From positions 127,983,976 through 128,047,975 of the forward strand of contig NC_086021.1 in assembly GCF_036323735.1 (NCBI RefSeq): a DNA stretch of 64,000 nucleotides, given 5' to 3'. Source of the DNA: Rattus norvegicus. Lineage: Eukaryota > Chordata > Mammalia > Rodentia > Muridae. The notes beneath the pieces are model-generated. The model saw only the letters and a list, made by a program, of their open reading frames with translations. It searched no databases and was not told the DNA's origin. Below, one piece after another: positions 39,183 through 50,284 of the stretch. The position numbers and the translations under genes were made by a program. Positions within the stretch are counted from its first letter, which is position 1, and the number at the start of each line of letters is the position of its first letter.

Positions 39183-41226
39183 CGGCCACAGTCATGCCTG
39201 CCCCCCAGGCTCATACAGAAATTGTCTCTCATGCAGAGAAGATCTCTTGGAGAGATAATGTCCCTGTCTGGGTTGATCAGTGGCCGCTAACTCAAGAAAA
39301 ACTGATAGCTGCTAGACAGTTAGTGTAGGAACAGTTAGCAGCTGGCCACATTGAGCCATCCTCTTCCCCCTAGAATACCCCAATTTTTGTCATTAAGAAA
39401 AAATCTGGCAAATGGAGGCTCTTACAGGATCTTCGCGCAGTAAATAAAGTTATGGTACCCATGGGAGCACTACAACCTGGTCTTCCTTCCCCTGCTGCCA
39501 TTCCTGCTGAGCTTTTTAAAATTATTATCGATTTAAAGGATTGCTTCTTTACCATACCTCTTCACCCAGAAGATTGTCACCATTTTACATTCAGCATTCC
39601 CCAAGTTAATTTCCAGGGTCCTATGGACCGCTTTCATTGGCGTGTCCTTCCTCAGGGCATGGCCAACAGCCCTACCCTGGCTCAAAAATACGTAGCCCAG
39701 GTAATCCAGCCCATCAGGAGAGCTTGGCCTCAAATTTATCTTCTTCATTACATGGATGATATATTATTGGGTGGTCCTGATAAGCAACAGGCCTTTTCAT
39801 GCTTCCAACAACTCCAAGAGGCCCTTAGCTCCCGGGGGCTTAAAATTGCCCCTGAAAAGATTCAAGTACGAGACCCATATTTCTATCTGGGATATGAACT
39901 CGAGTTTGAACAGATCCGTACCCCCAAAGTTGAACTCCAGCTTTCATCCCTTAAAACTCTACATGATTTTCAACAATTACTTGGAAACCTTCAATTTATC
40001 CGCCCCTATTTAAAGATTCCCCCCGAGGCTTTAGTCCCTCTTAATGAACTTCTTTCAGGAGACTCTCATCCCTTGTCCCCCCGAGTCCTCACACCCCAGG
40101 CCACCTTGGCACTACAACAGATAGGTCAGGCTATCTCCTCTCAGGTCTCATTCCAGATACATTATGCTTCCCCCCTATATTTTATTGTCTGTGCTACTAC
40201 ACATACCCCAGTGGGAGTCTTTTGGCAACAACCCCGGGCTCCAAAAGAAAAAGGACGCCCTCTATTTTGGGTATATCTTCCCTCCAATCCAAACAAGGTT
40301 TTGGCCACCTATTACTCCCTATCTGCTGCCTTAATTAGAAAAGGAAGAAAAATGTCTAGACAATATTTTGGAAAAGATCCTGACATTATTATTGTTCCCT
40401 ATACTTCAGAGCAAGTTGATTGGCTATTTCAGTCTAATGACGATTGGGCCATAGCTTGCGCCTCCTTTGCAGGAATTATAGATAATCATTACCCAAATGA
40501 CCCCCTTATACAATTCATAAAAATACATTCCTTGACCTTTCCTAAAGTTACCTCCAAGACCCCGTTGCATGAAGATGCCTTGGTATTTACAGATGGCTCC
40601 TCAACTGGCAAAGCTGCCTATGTTATACAGGAACAAGTCACCACAATACAGTCCCCATACTCCTCTGCCCAGCTTGTTGAGTTGTTTGCCGTACTTCAGG
40701 TCTTTAAAAAATTAGCAACAACCCCATTTAATCTATATACTGATAGTGCCTATGTGGCTCACTCTATTCCAGTATTAGAAACGGTCCCATATATTAAGCC
40801 TGCTTCTACTGCTTCCAAGTTGTTTGTAGAAATTCAATCCCTTATTATTAAGAGAACAGAGCCATTTTTCGTGGGACACTTAAGGGCCCACTCTGGTCTA
40901 GGTGGCCCTCTGTCAAAAGGGAACACCTTGGCTGATGAGGCCACTCGTGCTACTTTCCCTGCCCTTATAGACCCCATAGATCAGGCAAGGCGGGCTCATG
41001 CACTACACCATCTAAATGCCTCCACCTTGCGTCAGATGTTTAAGATCTCCAGAGATCAAGCAAGAGAAATAGTTAAGTCCTGTGGAGGATGCGCCACATT
41101 ATCGCCAGTTCCCCACTTAGGAGTCAACCCCCCGGGGACTGGTCCCCAACGAACGATGGCAAATGGATGTCACCCACCTTCCCTCCTTCGGAAGGCTAAA
41201 ATACCTTCATGTCACCATAGACACTT

Positions 41227-41329
41227 TTTTTTTTTTAAATCTTTTTTTTTTTTCCGGAGCTGGGGACCGAACCCAGGGCCTTGCGCTTCCTAGGTAAGCG
41301 CTCTACCACTGAGCTAAATCCCCAGCCCC
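41227..41329 (-). mobile_element. ID SINE inserted in pol (integrase core)
   Basis: A full ID on minus. The perfect 14-bp repeat CACCATAGACACTT is at 41213-41226 and 41330-41343. The 117-bp net insertion is a multiple of three but adds stop codons. Confidence 0.97.
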
Positions 41330-41940
41330 CACCATAGACACTTATAGTGGGTTCATTCATGCGTCCCCCCTTTCAGGAGAAGCGTCGCGTGATGTGATCA
41401 CCCACACTTTACAGTGTATGGCTACTATGGGAAAGCCACAGATTATCAAAACTGACAATGGTCCTGGATACACGGGGGCTAAATTTCAACAATTTTGTGC
41501 CCAGTTTGGTATTAAACATATTACAGGTATTCCATATAATCCTCAGGGCCAGGGCATAGTAGAACGGGCCCATCAAACCTTAAAGAACATGCCTCAACGT
41601 CTAACAACAGTCACAGATGCTTATTCTCCTCTGACACCTCGAAATAGGCTCAATCATGCCCTTTTCGTACTTAATTTCCTATCTCTTGATATTGAGGGCA
41701 GGTCAGCTGCTGACCGTTTGTGGCACTCTTAAGTCACAAGATTCCCATGCGTTAGTACGATGGAAAGATCCCCTCACGGGACACTGGAAAGGACCGGACC
41801 CCATCCTCATTTGGGGACGAGGATCTGCTTGTATATATGACAAAGAGAATGCTGGCCCAAGGTGGTTGCCAGAAAGACTCATAAGAACTGTTAACCCACC
41901 AATGTCCAGAATGGAGCTGTCATCTCCTCCTGAGACTTAT

Positions 41941-41956
41941 CCCTTTTCTCTTCCAG
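41941..41956 (+). promoter_or_regulatory. Candidate env splice acceptor
   Basis: A pyrimidine tract CCCTTTTCTCTTCCAG ends directly at the env ATG. A donor-like AAGGTTAGT at 36030-36038 just before gag could be its partner. Both are inferred. Confidence 0.5.
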
Positions 41957-44014
41957 ATGCTGCTCCGGAAAAAGATCCTTTTGATCCTGCTACTGACAGA
42001 GGTGATCTCCATCCCTCGTCGCCAACAGCCCAAGTACTCTAACAATAGACATATGCCTTGGAACTACACCTGGATAGTTCTTACAGAAAGACAAGATGTG
42101 GCTTGGTCAATTTCACAAATCTCTACTGCTATCTGGTGGCCTACTTCACTCCACCCAGACCTCTGTAAATTAGCCCTCGGGGCCGGGGCCCCTTGGGGCC
42201 TTGAACATCAGCTTGAGTTACAAATAGCCCCAGAGGATAACATGCCTCAGAGCCATCAAACCCACAATTTGTTCATTTCGACCCACAGATCTGCCCAGCC
42301 TGGCTGCGATAATGCAATCAGATGCACCTTGCTTCAGGCCACTGACTTTTACGTATGCCCTGGATATCACAGAGGTCGTACATTCCACAATAAGTGTGGT
42401 GGCGAGTCAGATCACTATTGTGCCTCCTGGGGATGTGAGACTACTGGAACAACTTATTGGAAACCAACTTCTTCCTGGGATTACATCACAGTATCTAGAA
42501 ATTTTTCTCCCCCCTCTAACTATCTCCATCGCAACCCCCTCTGTAAGAACAGTGAACCATCCACCCGAGGTTGGTGTCTTCCCCTAGATATTAAATTTAC
42601 CAATCACACAAAGGGCAAGGATTGGGCACATGGCTTCTCATGGGGCCTCCGTCTATATCAGGTTGGGTCAGACACAGGTCTCACTTTCACCATAAAACTT
42701 CTCAAAGAACCTGTCCATGCTTCCAAGCCAATACCAATTGGGCCTAATCCCATTTTAGTACCTCCACTCCAATCTCCTTCAGAACCACAGTCCCCTACCT
42801 CTGCTAGTCATGTTCCCACATTGTTAGTTTCTTCTCCCCAGAACCTCGTCCTTACCCTAATAAATCAAACCTTTCTTACGCTTAATGCTACTTCCCCCGA
42901 TCTTATGGATAATTGCTGGCTATGTTATCACTCTCAGCCACCCTTTTATGAGGGAATTGCTATTCCTGGCACGTTTTTTCCCACCAATGATTCTAGACAT
43001 TGCCGCTGGCAACCTGGAGAATGGAATGGTTTGTCCCTCTCCCAGGTCTCTGGATTGGGCCTTTGTGTTACCCTTATAACTCCCCCCTTACAGTATGCCC
43101 ACCTTTGTAATCTCACCCTTGCCCCTGATAAAAACAGTCAATACCTGTTGCCCCCTAATGATGCCTGGTGGGTTTGCCTCGATGGCCTTACTCCCTGCCT
43201 TTCAACTGAGGCCTTTTCCCCCATGAAGTCAGATTTTTGTATTCTTGTACAATTAGTTCCTCGATTAATTTATTATCGTTCAGAGGAATTTTTTCATCTC
43301 TGGGATCAGTCTTCTGACCTATCCCCCACCTTGGTCCGTCAGCGACGAGAACCTATTTCTGCCATCACCAAATCAGTACTCCTTGGCCTTGGTGCCGTGG
43401 GAGCAGGAACAGGTATCTCTTCACTCATTCTCTCTAAATCCAGGTACCAAGAACTCAGCGCTACCATCGATGCTGACGTCCAAAGACTCCAGCAAGGGGT
43501 TGACGACCTGTCTGACTCTCTGTCTTCCCTCGCAGAAGTGGTCCTTCAGAATCGCAGAGGACTTGATCTGCTCTTTTTACAATAAGGAGGACTCTGTGCA
43601 GCACTCAAAGAAGAGTGTTGCTTCTATGTAGACAAAACAGGCATGGTAAAAGAGAGTATGAAAAAGGTTAGAGAAGGCTTAAAAAAGAGAAAGAAAGAGA
43701 GAAAAAAAGATGAAAGCTGGTATCAGAACTGGTTTTCAACCTCCCCATGGCTTACCACCTTACTGCCCTCCATTTTAGGACCACTGGTAGGATTAATTTT
43801 GCTTATTTCATTAGGCCCTTGGGCTCTCAGTAGACTTATAGGCTTTATAAAGCGACAAATAGATGATTTAATGGCTAAACCTATACAGATTCATTATCAT
43901 AGGTTGGCTATAGAGGATCAACAAACACAAGACAAAAATATTATCCCACCTCAGACACTTACCACTCCCATCTCCACCCAACCTAAGAAAGGGCATTTCT
44001 GCCCCAGGACCTAA
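41957..44014 (+). pseudogene. ERV env, gammaretrovirus-like, one nonsense codon
   Basis: One frame of 686 codons is interrupted only by TAA at 43583-43585. It starts with a hydrophobic signal peptide (KKILLILLLTE). SU has about 10 N-glycosylation sequons by eye and the CWLC motif (42914-42925). A furin-type RQRR site at 43337-43348 precedes a hydrophobic fusion peptide (SVLLGLGAVGAGTGISSL). TM has a heptad-repeat helix and a QNRRGLDLLFL segment. The stop falls just before the CX6CC motif (43595-43621). The membrane anchor (about 43750-43845) and cytoplasmic tail follow in the same frame to TAA 44012-44014. As it stands it would give SU plus an unanchored TM stub. Confidence 0.93.
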
Positions 44015-44328
44015 TAAGGGGAGGTGTCCCAGGCCCTCCACCCTCTTGGTGACAAAGTTCCTTCTACCTTTGCTAAGGGAGGCGAGATGAGACACTACAA
44101 GGGGATGCCTTTATACAAAGCTCCTGGGCCCCCTGAGAGACAAGCCTGGCTCTTTTGATGCTCTTTATAAGATCCCTAATTAATACTTTGTCTGTGGTTA
44201 CGGGGACCCGTGATTTTCAACACGCTCATGGCATGTAAGCAACAACCCGAAACCACTCAAGCTAGGCATATGCAGGTCCATTGTCATCACCATGAGATGA
44301 ATGATCGAGGTATGTGCCTTGCTATCAA
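44015..44328 (+). other. ERV region between env and CTE
   Basis: About 310 bp without a recognisable reading frame. It may hold the 3' end of env-adjacent non-coding sequence. Nothing else is identified. Confidence 0.6.
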
Positions 44329-44514
44329 CCACCTCCCCCTGTGAGCTGAACTGGACAGTCAATGACGGGTAAGAGAGCAACATTCTCTGACCATTTGAGG
44401 CCTAAGACAGGAGGGCCGCCATAAGCTGCTGCCTTATCCAATGACGGGCCTAGAGACCTAAGAATGGTTTTCTCCAACCTAAGACAGGTGCAGTTCCCGA
44501 GGGGCTCTCTCATG
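44329..44514 (+). ncRNA. Constitutive transport element (CTE)-like RNA, between env and 3' LTR
   Basis: It has the hallmarks of the CTE of Mason-Pfizer/simian type-D retroviruses: two copies of CCTAAGACAGG (from 44401 and from 44478), two copies of CAATGACGGG (near 44360 and 44439), outer arms CACCTCCCCCTGTGAG and GAGGGGCTCTC-like at the ends, and the same location between env and the 3' LTR. In the simian viruses this RNA forms a long hairpin with two related internal loops and binds NXF1 (TAP) to export unspliced RNA. Recognition is from memory of the family pattern, and the pairing has not been computed. Confidence 0.85.
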
Positions 44515-44720
44515 GCTTAAAGTCCTGCCCGAGACCACCCTGCCTGCTTGTGCCTTCCCTTGCCTGAGCTAAGTGTTGTTCGCCTCATGGGCCTCTGTAT
44601 CCAGACAACATACGTGAGAGTTAACACCAGCCAAAAATACCAGAAGTCAGGCCTCTATCCCTACCTTAACAAAAAGAAAGAAAAAAGAAAAATTGTTACC
44701 ACCATGGTCCTTCTAAGTAA

Positions 44721-44735
44721 AGAAAAAGGGGGAGA
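44721..44735 (+). promoter_or_regulatory. Polypurine tract
   Basis: AGAAAAAGGGGGAGA directly precedes the TG of the 3' LTR, the usual plus-strand priming site. Confidence 0.93.
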
Positions 44736-45251
44736 TGTTGGGAGCAGCCTTGAGATGGTGAAAGCAGCCTTCAAGTTAAAAAGCAATTGTGTTCTAGCCT
44801 TATGCTGGAATAATAAGCAATATTCTTCAGGTTAAAAAGCAATTATATTTTAGCCTTATGATAGAACAAAAAACAATAGCCTTAGGTTAGATCAAAGCAG
44901 CACCTGCAGCTCTACATAAATTCAATAGATAGCATAAATCTAGGTGTCAGATCACTGAGTACTGGTGGTCAGGCACTGACGGTCAGGTCACTAAGCAACC
45001 CACCCTGCTGTTCCCCCGCTTGGCCGATTTACCTGGCCAATATCCTGGTTATCAAGCCAGGCCCATTCTTTGTGGTCACCCAACCCCTCCCCACATTTTG
45101 CTTCTACCAGTATATCTTCAGCCTGAGAAAAATTAAAAATTGTCAGCTTGATCAGATTTCTTGACTTGCTGTCCGTTCTTTGCGTCTCTTGTCCCCCATT
45201 CTCTCCTAAGTGTACCCCAGACCCTGGTCGACTGCCCTGCGGGTCGGGACA
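44736..45251 (+). repeat. 3' LTR (516 bp)
   Basis: It is the same length as the 5' LTR, with differences near 44782 (AAG for AAA), at 45209 (TAAGTG for TAGGTG) and at two of the last seven bases. It ends GGGACA. Confidence 0.94.
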
Positions 45252-48200
45252 GAGAAAGAATTGGATTCAACAATCCTCTGACATCTACTTGCCAAATATT
45301 GGGAATACAGGCAAATGTCACTGTGTCTGGCTTGAACAAGTGTTTTTATTTTTGTGAAACTTGAGGGCAGTTCTAAGGACAGGTAAGCTGTAGATCTCTA
45401 CAGTTTCATGGAAAAAGAAGATTGATAAGAAGAAAAAGCTATGAATTAGTAAGAAAACAGGCAGGAGCTGAAGAGATGACTCAGTGGACAAAAGTTCACA
45501 TTCAAGGGTAAGGACCTGAGTTCAAATCCCTATAACCCACATAGAACTGGATATTCTACAGCTAAATAGGAGGCAGAAGGTCAGCTAGTTCCTCCATGGA
45601 GCTGCAAACGAGACCTTGTTATGAGAGGTGAGAACTAACATGCAAGTTTGTCCTCTGATTTCCACAGTTGACTACAGTCCTACACTTACAGAAATAAAAA
45701 ATAATTTAAGAAGCAAGCAGGCCTAGCAGGGAAAGTCTTTTGATTGGCTTCTGGAGGTTGCAGATGTCAGGCAAGCAAACTTAACTATGAGGATTTGATC
45801 AAACTTTTTTCTTTTCTGAGACAGGGTTTCTTTGTGTAACAGCCCTGCCTGTCCTAGAACTTGCTTTGTAGGCCAGACTGTCCTTTAACTCAGAGATCCA
45901 CCACCTGCCTCTGCCTCCCAAATGCTGGCATTAAAGGCATGTGCCACCACCACTTGGCCTTGACCAAACTTTAAAATTCAGTTTTTACATGTAAATAATG
46001 AAGAAGAAATCATGAATGTGTATTTTCTACGTGCATTAGAAGAGGTATGTGAGATTTGTAAAGGTAATTCCAGAGTAAATATGTCAATTTGTAGACTATT
46101 TGGAACAACTCTTTCTGGCTTTTGTAGCTTTTTATTTCTCTGGCCTGTGACTGCTACCCTCAGCTCCAATTTGTCCTTTCAGAGTTTCAGTGAAGTCAGG
46201 AGGTTTGAGGAATATGAGAATCTAAGAAATTTTTTGACTTGAAGAAACTATATAGGGAGAGGGTAGGGAAGAAGTCATGATATAGTTGATATTGTAATGA
46301 CTTTGTATGAGTCATCACATAGGAGATTTTCTCAGATGTTTGTAAAACATGAATTTATATGAAAGATGCTACAGAGATGGCTCAGCAGTTAAGGCGCTCA
46401 CTCGCTGCTCTTCCAGAAGATCCAAGTTTGAATCCCAGGCTGGCAACTGTGGTAACTTCAGTCCCAGGGAACCCATTGTCTACTGTCAAGGTGTAACAGG
46501 CCTTACTTACATTAAGGCAACAGCATTCATAAAAATAAAATTAAGAGGCCCAGTACGGTGATATACACCTTTAATTGTAACAGAGGCTACAATTAATGAA
46601 ACAGGCAGGTGGATGTCTTGTGGGTTTGAAGCTAGCCAGTCCACATGCCAAATTACAGTTTTAGCACAGCCAGGGTTATGTAGAGGAGTCTGTCTCAAAG
46701 TTTTAAATGTGATTTGGACTCTAGTCAATAAAGTGCTTGCCACAAAAGCATGAGGGCTTGAATTCAGATTTTTCAGCCTCCATGTAAAAGCTAGGCACAC
46801 GCCTGTAATTCCAGTGTTAGAGAGGCAGAGATAGGAGGAGATCTGAGGCTTGCTGGCCAGCCTATCTAGCCAAACTGGTGAGCATCAGGTACAGTGAGAG
46901 GTTTGTCTCAAAAAATACAGTGATGAGCGACTAAGGAAGATAGCTCATGTCTAGTGTCTACCTGTGGCCTTCACGTCCTGGGCATACATGCACAAACATG
47001 AATACATGTGCATGTACACAAGTTTAAAAAAATGGTTCAGTCTCAAGTAAGTGAGAGGGTATGATTTGCAGTGCTGAGGGCAAGCCCAGGGCCTATGTTC
47101 CCAGAGGTTGAGTTGGCAAGACAGGGGTCCCAAGTGTGAGTCTCAGGCAAGCCTGAGCTACACTGCAAGAAGTTATCTCCAAAAAATATTAATAAAAATA
47201 TTTATTTTTCTTACCTGCAAGAAAAGTTAGGGTTTATTCAGAGAAGGTTTTAACAAATTAAAGTATGAGTGCCAAGAGTAGAAACCTAGACTTTGAAATT
47301 CTGATGCCAGTAATAAATCAGTCTGATTATTGCAATAGTACTGTGGTCATGCCAAAAATACATACTAAAATATTTGAGTCAAGTGGGCTCCTTGTTTTTG
47401 TTTTTGTTTTGGAGGTTTTTCTTTTTGCTTTGGAGTTTTGTTTGTTTTTAAAACAGGGTCTCATATAGACCAGGATAGCCTGGGATTTGCTGACCCTTAT
47501 CAATGCCAGGATGACAAGTGCGTGCCACTGCACCCGATTTCTGCCATTCTGGGGCTTTGTGACTGCTAGGCATACATTTAGCCTTGAGGGAAATAATTTA
47601 AAATAAATTATAATGTTCCAATTATGTCATGCTCTACAGCCTGGCAATAGAAATATTCTTTCAGCAGCAGTTTTCATTGCAAATCAGCACGAATAGAGAA
47701 CCTATCCAGGAGACTGGAGTTCCAAGTGAGTCTAAATTGTAAACCATCTGTCTAGTACATTACTCTCTTGGTGCTTTCAAATGGACAAGAGAAAGGAGCC
47801 TACATGACTCATAGTCCCTGCTCTGGCCACTGGCGTTAAAGCGGCCTTCTGATTTGTCTCTGGGCTTTTCACTCCTCATTTCTCAGACTACTACACACCA
47901 GCCAGAGTAACCCTTCAAAGGACCCTGCTCAGCCAGTAAAGGCTTATGCAAACCTGCAGACTTGAGTTTGATAACCGATACCTACATGGCTGCCAAGTTG
48001 TCCTCTGTTGCTAACATTCCTTCTCAGAGGGTGACATAAGCAATAAGCAATAACCTCTTCCTAAGGTCCCAACAACAAACAGAGCTTAGGTTCATCAAAA
48101 CTCATTTTGGGGGTACTAATAAATTTATTAGGTTTCCTTACAGAACATGGATAAAGGGTTACTTACAGGATTGTGGGTGCTCTTCTCCCCAAAAGTCAGT

Positions 48201-48878
48201 CTTTACCAGCAGGGATGATGGCTTTCCCATAGCTGCATAGATAGAAGGCGCCCCTCTTTCTCCCTCCCCTGGTCTATATACTCTAACTTCTTCCCATGTT
48301 AAGTGCAATTAGGGCAGAATTACATGCAATGGGTGGTTTAAACTGGCTGAATACTCCCCTGCCTTCCATAAGGGTATGTAAGTCAAGCCCAACTGGAATA
48401 ATATGAACTCCCAAAAATCGTGACTGACCTTCACCCACATTCTATGATTCTATGGTACACACACACACACACCAATTGAAAAATTGAAAACTTAGAACAT
48501 GTAAGTCAAATAATTTTACTCTTTTCTCCAAAACTTTCCTATGTTTCCTAATTCACTGAATAAAACCCAGAGACCACTGTGGCCTTGTGTTAATTCCATG
48601 ATCCTGGCTCTGCGCCTCTACCTACCCCCAGGAAGGCTGTCTTACATACATGGAGGCCTTACACTGACCTGCTCCCTGGGTCTGTCCTTTCAAACAATAG
48701 CATGGCTTTTGTCTTGTTGTTTGTTTGTTTTGTTTTGATACTGGGTCTTGTTATCAGTCCAGGCTATCATGGAACTCAAAATTCTCCTATCTCAACTGAA
48801 GCAGGCTTCTGGTTACACACCCCTCCCATCGCCATGGCTTCATGATCATGTTCTCTCTACAATTTGTCTTGTTCTTGT

Positions 48879-48970
48879 CCCCCCCCCCCCCCCCCCGGAG
48901 CTGGGGACCGAACCCAGGGCCTTGCGCTTGCTAGGCAAGCACTCTACCACTGAGCTAAATCCTCAACCCC
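48879..48970 (-). mobile_element. ID SINE with an oligo-C (oligo-G) tail
   Basis: The body is an ordinary minus-strand ID, but instead of the T-rich (poly(A)) tail side there are 18 consecutive C. The flanks TTGTTCTTG and TTGTTGTTG may be a decayed TSD. Confidence 0.88.
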
Positions 48971-49465
48971 TTGTTGTTGGTTTTTAAAACATACTTTTAA
49001 ATTTTAATTTGCTGCACGGCTAAACATTTTTTAAAACTGTTTTACCCATTAGTCTACTTTCCCAGTTCTACGAGGTCAGAGGTTTCACCAGACAATTATG
49101 TCCTGACTGCTTAGAACAATGCCTGCCTTAATCGAGGCTTACTTGGGATACTATGAACTAACAGTCTCTGAATAACTCCCCAGCCTTACTTTCTTCAAAT
49201 ATATTAGAGTGTCACTGTTATCAGTGAGTATTTCTTTAAGAGTCCATATAAAATAGTAACTTTCTCTCTAGCTACATAAAGACTGTTATTCTCTTTTATT
49301 CCCTTTTATTTTTCTTTGCATTTCGTGTCTTGCACAGTGTTATACACATTTAGATATTTATTTCCTTTTCCATAAGACCCCAGTTCCCATGAAGGAAGTG
49401 AATTTGTTTTGTGTCTTGTTTGTCTTGGTTTTGTGTGTGAACCTTTTCCTTCCTTCTTCCTTTCT

Positions 49466-49471
<6 letters not shown>

Positions 49472-49531
<60 letters not shown>
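49472..49531. repeat. (CT)n microsatellite
   Basis: About 29 uninterrupted CT units, directly adjacent to a minus-strand B1. Confidence 0.95.
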
Positions 49532-49536
<5 letters not shown>

Positions 49537-49976
49537 TGCAGACAGGGACTCTCTGTGTAGCATTGGCTGTCCTGAAACTCCCTCTCGTAGACCAGTCTGG
49601 CCTCGAACTCAGAGATCCACCTGCCTCTGCCTCAATTGCTAAGACTAAATAAGGCTTGTATGACCACTGTCCAGCTTGTGTAAGCTCTAACTGTAATGTT
49701 AATAATACAATGGCTAACCCTACCCTGTGCCTCTCTAATCATGATGTCTGAAGATTCAGAAGTCTGCAGTGGATATAAATTTGTCATCATTAGAAACTGA
49801 CCATTGTTTATGTTTTTTGTTGTTGTGTGATACAGGAGCTTCCTATGTAGAGCTCTTAGAACTCCTCACTGTTGGAACTGTCTAGTGTTCATCAGCATTC
49901 CTGGTGCTGAAGAGTTGTTGGTCCCTTAGCCTTGGATCTGGGCTTGAGGCTTTACAGTTATAAATGACTATTTCTT

Positions 49977-50069
49977 TTTGTTTTTCTTTTTTTTTGGAGC
50001 TGGGGACCGAACCCAGGGCCTTGTGCTTGCTAGGCAAGCGCTCTACCACTGAGCTAAATCCCCAACCTC
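49977..50069 (-). mobile_element. ID SINE with TSD
   Basis: ID on minus, end CCCCAACC. The repeat TAAATGACTATTTCTT is at 49961-49976 and 50070-50085. Confidence 0.94.
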
Positions 50070-50194
50070 TAAATGACTATTTCTTATTTGAACAAACCAG
50101 TTCTGTTAAGATGGCATTTGCTCTGTATGTATTATAAATACTGCTAGGGCAGCAGTGAAGACCCAGGGCAATAGAGAGGAATTTGTCAGTAAGT

Positions 50195-50284
50195 TAGAAA
50201 AAAAAAAAAAAAAAGAAAGAAAGAAAAAGAAAAGAAAAAAGAAAAGGGAAGAAAGAGAAAAAGAAAGAGAAAAAAGGAAAGAAA
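50195..50284. repeat. A-rich / GAAA low-complexity stretch
   Basis: A run of about 19 A followed by GAAA-type purine repeats, about 300 bp upstream of the STARD9 promoter array. Confidence 0.9.

Larger units (their letters stand above)
39183..42042 (+). pseudogene. ERV pol (RT - RNase H - integrase), disrupted
   Basis: The pol frame is -1 to pro. RT begins around 39280 and has two in-frame TAG codons (39326-39328 and 39371-39373) before an intact stretch with LPQGMANSPT and the catalytic YMDD (39749-39760). RNase H shows FTDGSSTG and LYTDSAYVAHS, and a GHLRAHSG segment. Integrase has the HHCC zinc region (HALHHLN ... CGGC). A shift at a run of six C (41128-41133) moves the catalytic core to another frame (WQMDVTHLP, KTDNGPGYTG, QGIVERAHQTLK for D, D and E). 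An ID SINE splits the core, and another shift near 41720-41760 precedes the C-terminal SH3-like domain (HALVRWKDPLTGHWKGPDPI). The last pol codons overlap env. Confidence 0.93.
35335..45251 (+). mobile_element. Full-length class II ERV provirus, type-D betaretrovirus-like
   Basis: The order on plus is 5' LTR (35335-35850), tRNA-Lys primer site, gag, dUTPase-protease, pol, env, CTE-like element, polypurine tract and 3' LTR (44736-45251). The flanks GAGAGA (35329-35334) and GAGAAA (45252-45257) fit a 6-bp TSD with one change. Gag, the G-patch protease and RT are betaretroviral, while Env has the gammaretrovirus-like layout (CXXC in SU, CX6CC in TM) found in type-D viruses. The LTRs differ at 4 of 516 positions by eye, so integration is recent. 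The body is broken by two ID SINEs, four in-frame stop codons and at least three frameshifts. It lies in sense orientation about 1 kb after HAUS2 and 5.8 kb before the STARD9 ATG. The exact rat ERV family name needs RepeatMasker. Confidence 0.95.

Noticed and set aside
43583..43585. Env TAA as a natural end with a separate downstream gene at 43643
   Set aside because: The CX6CC motif, anchor and tail continue in the same frame after the stop, so it is one broken env.
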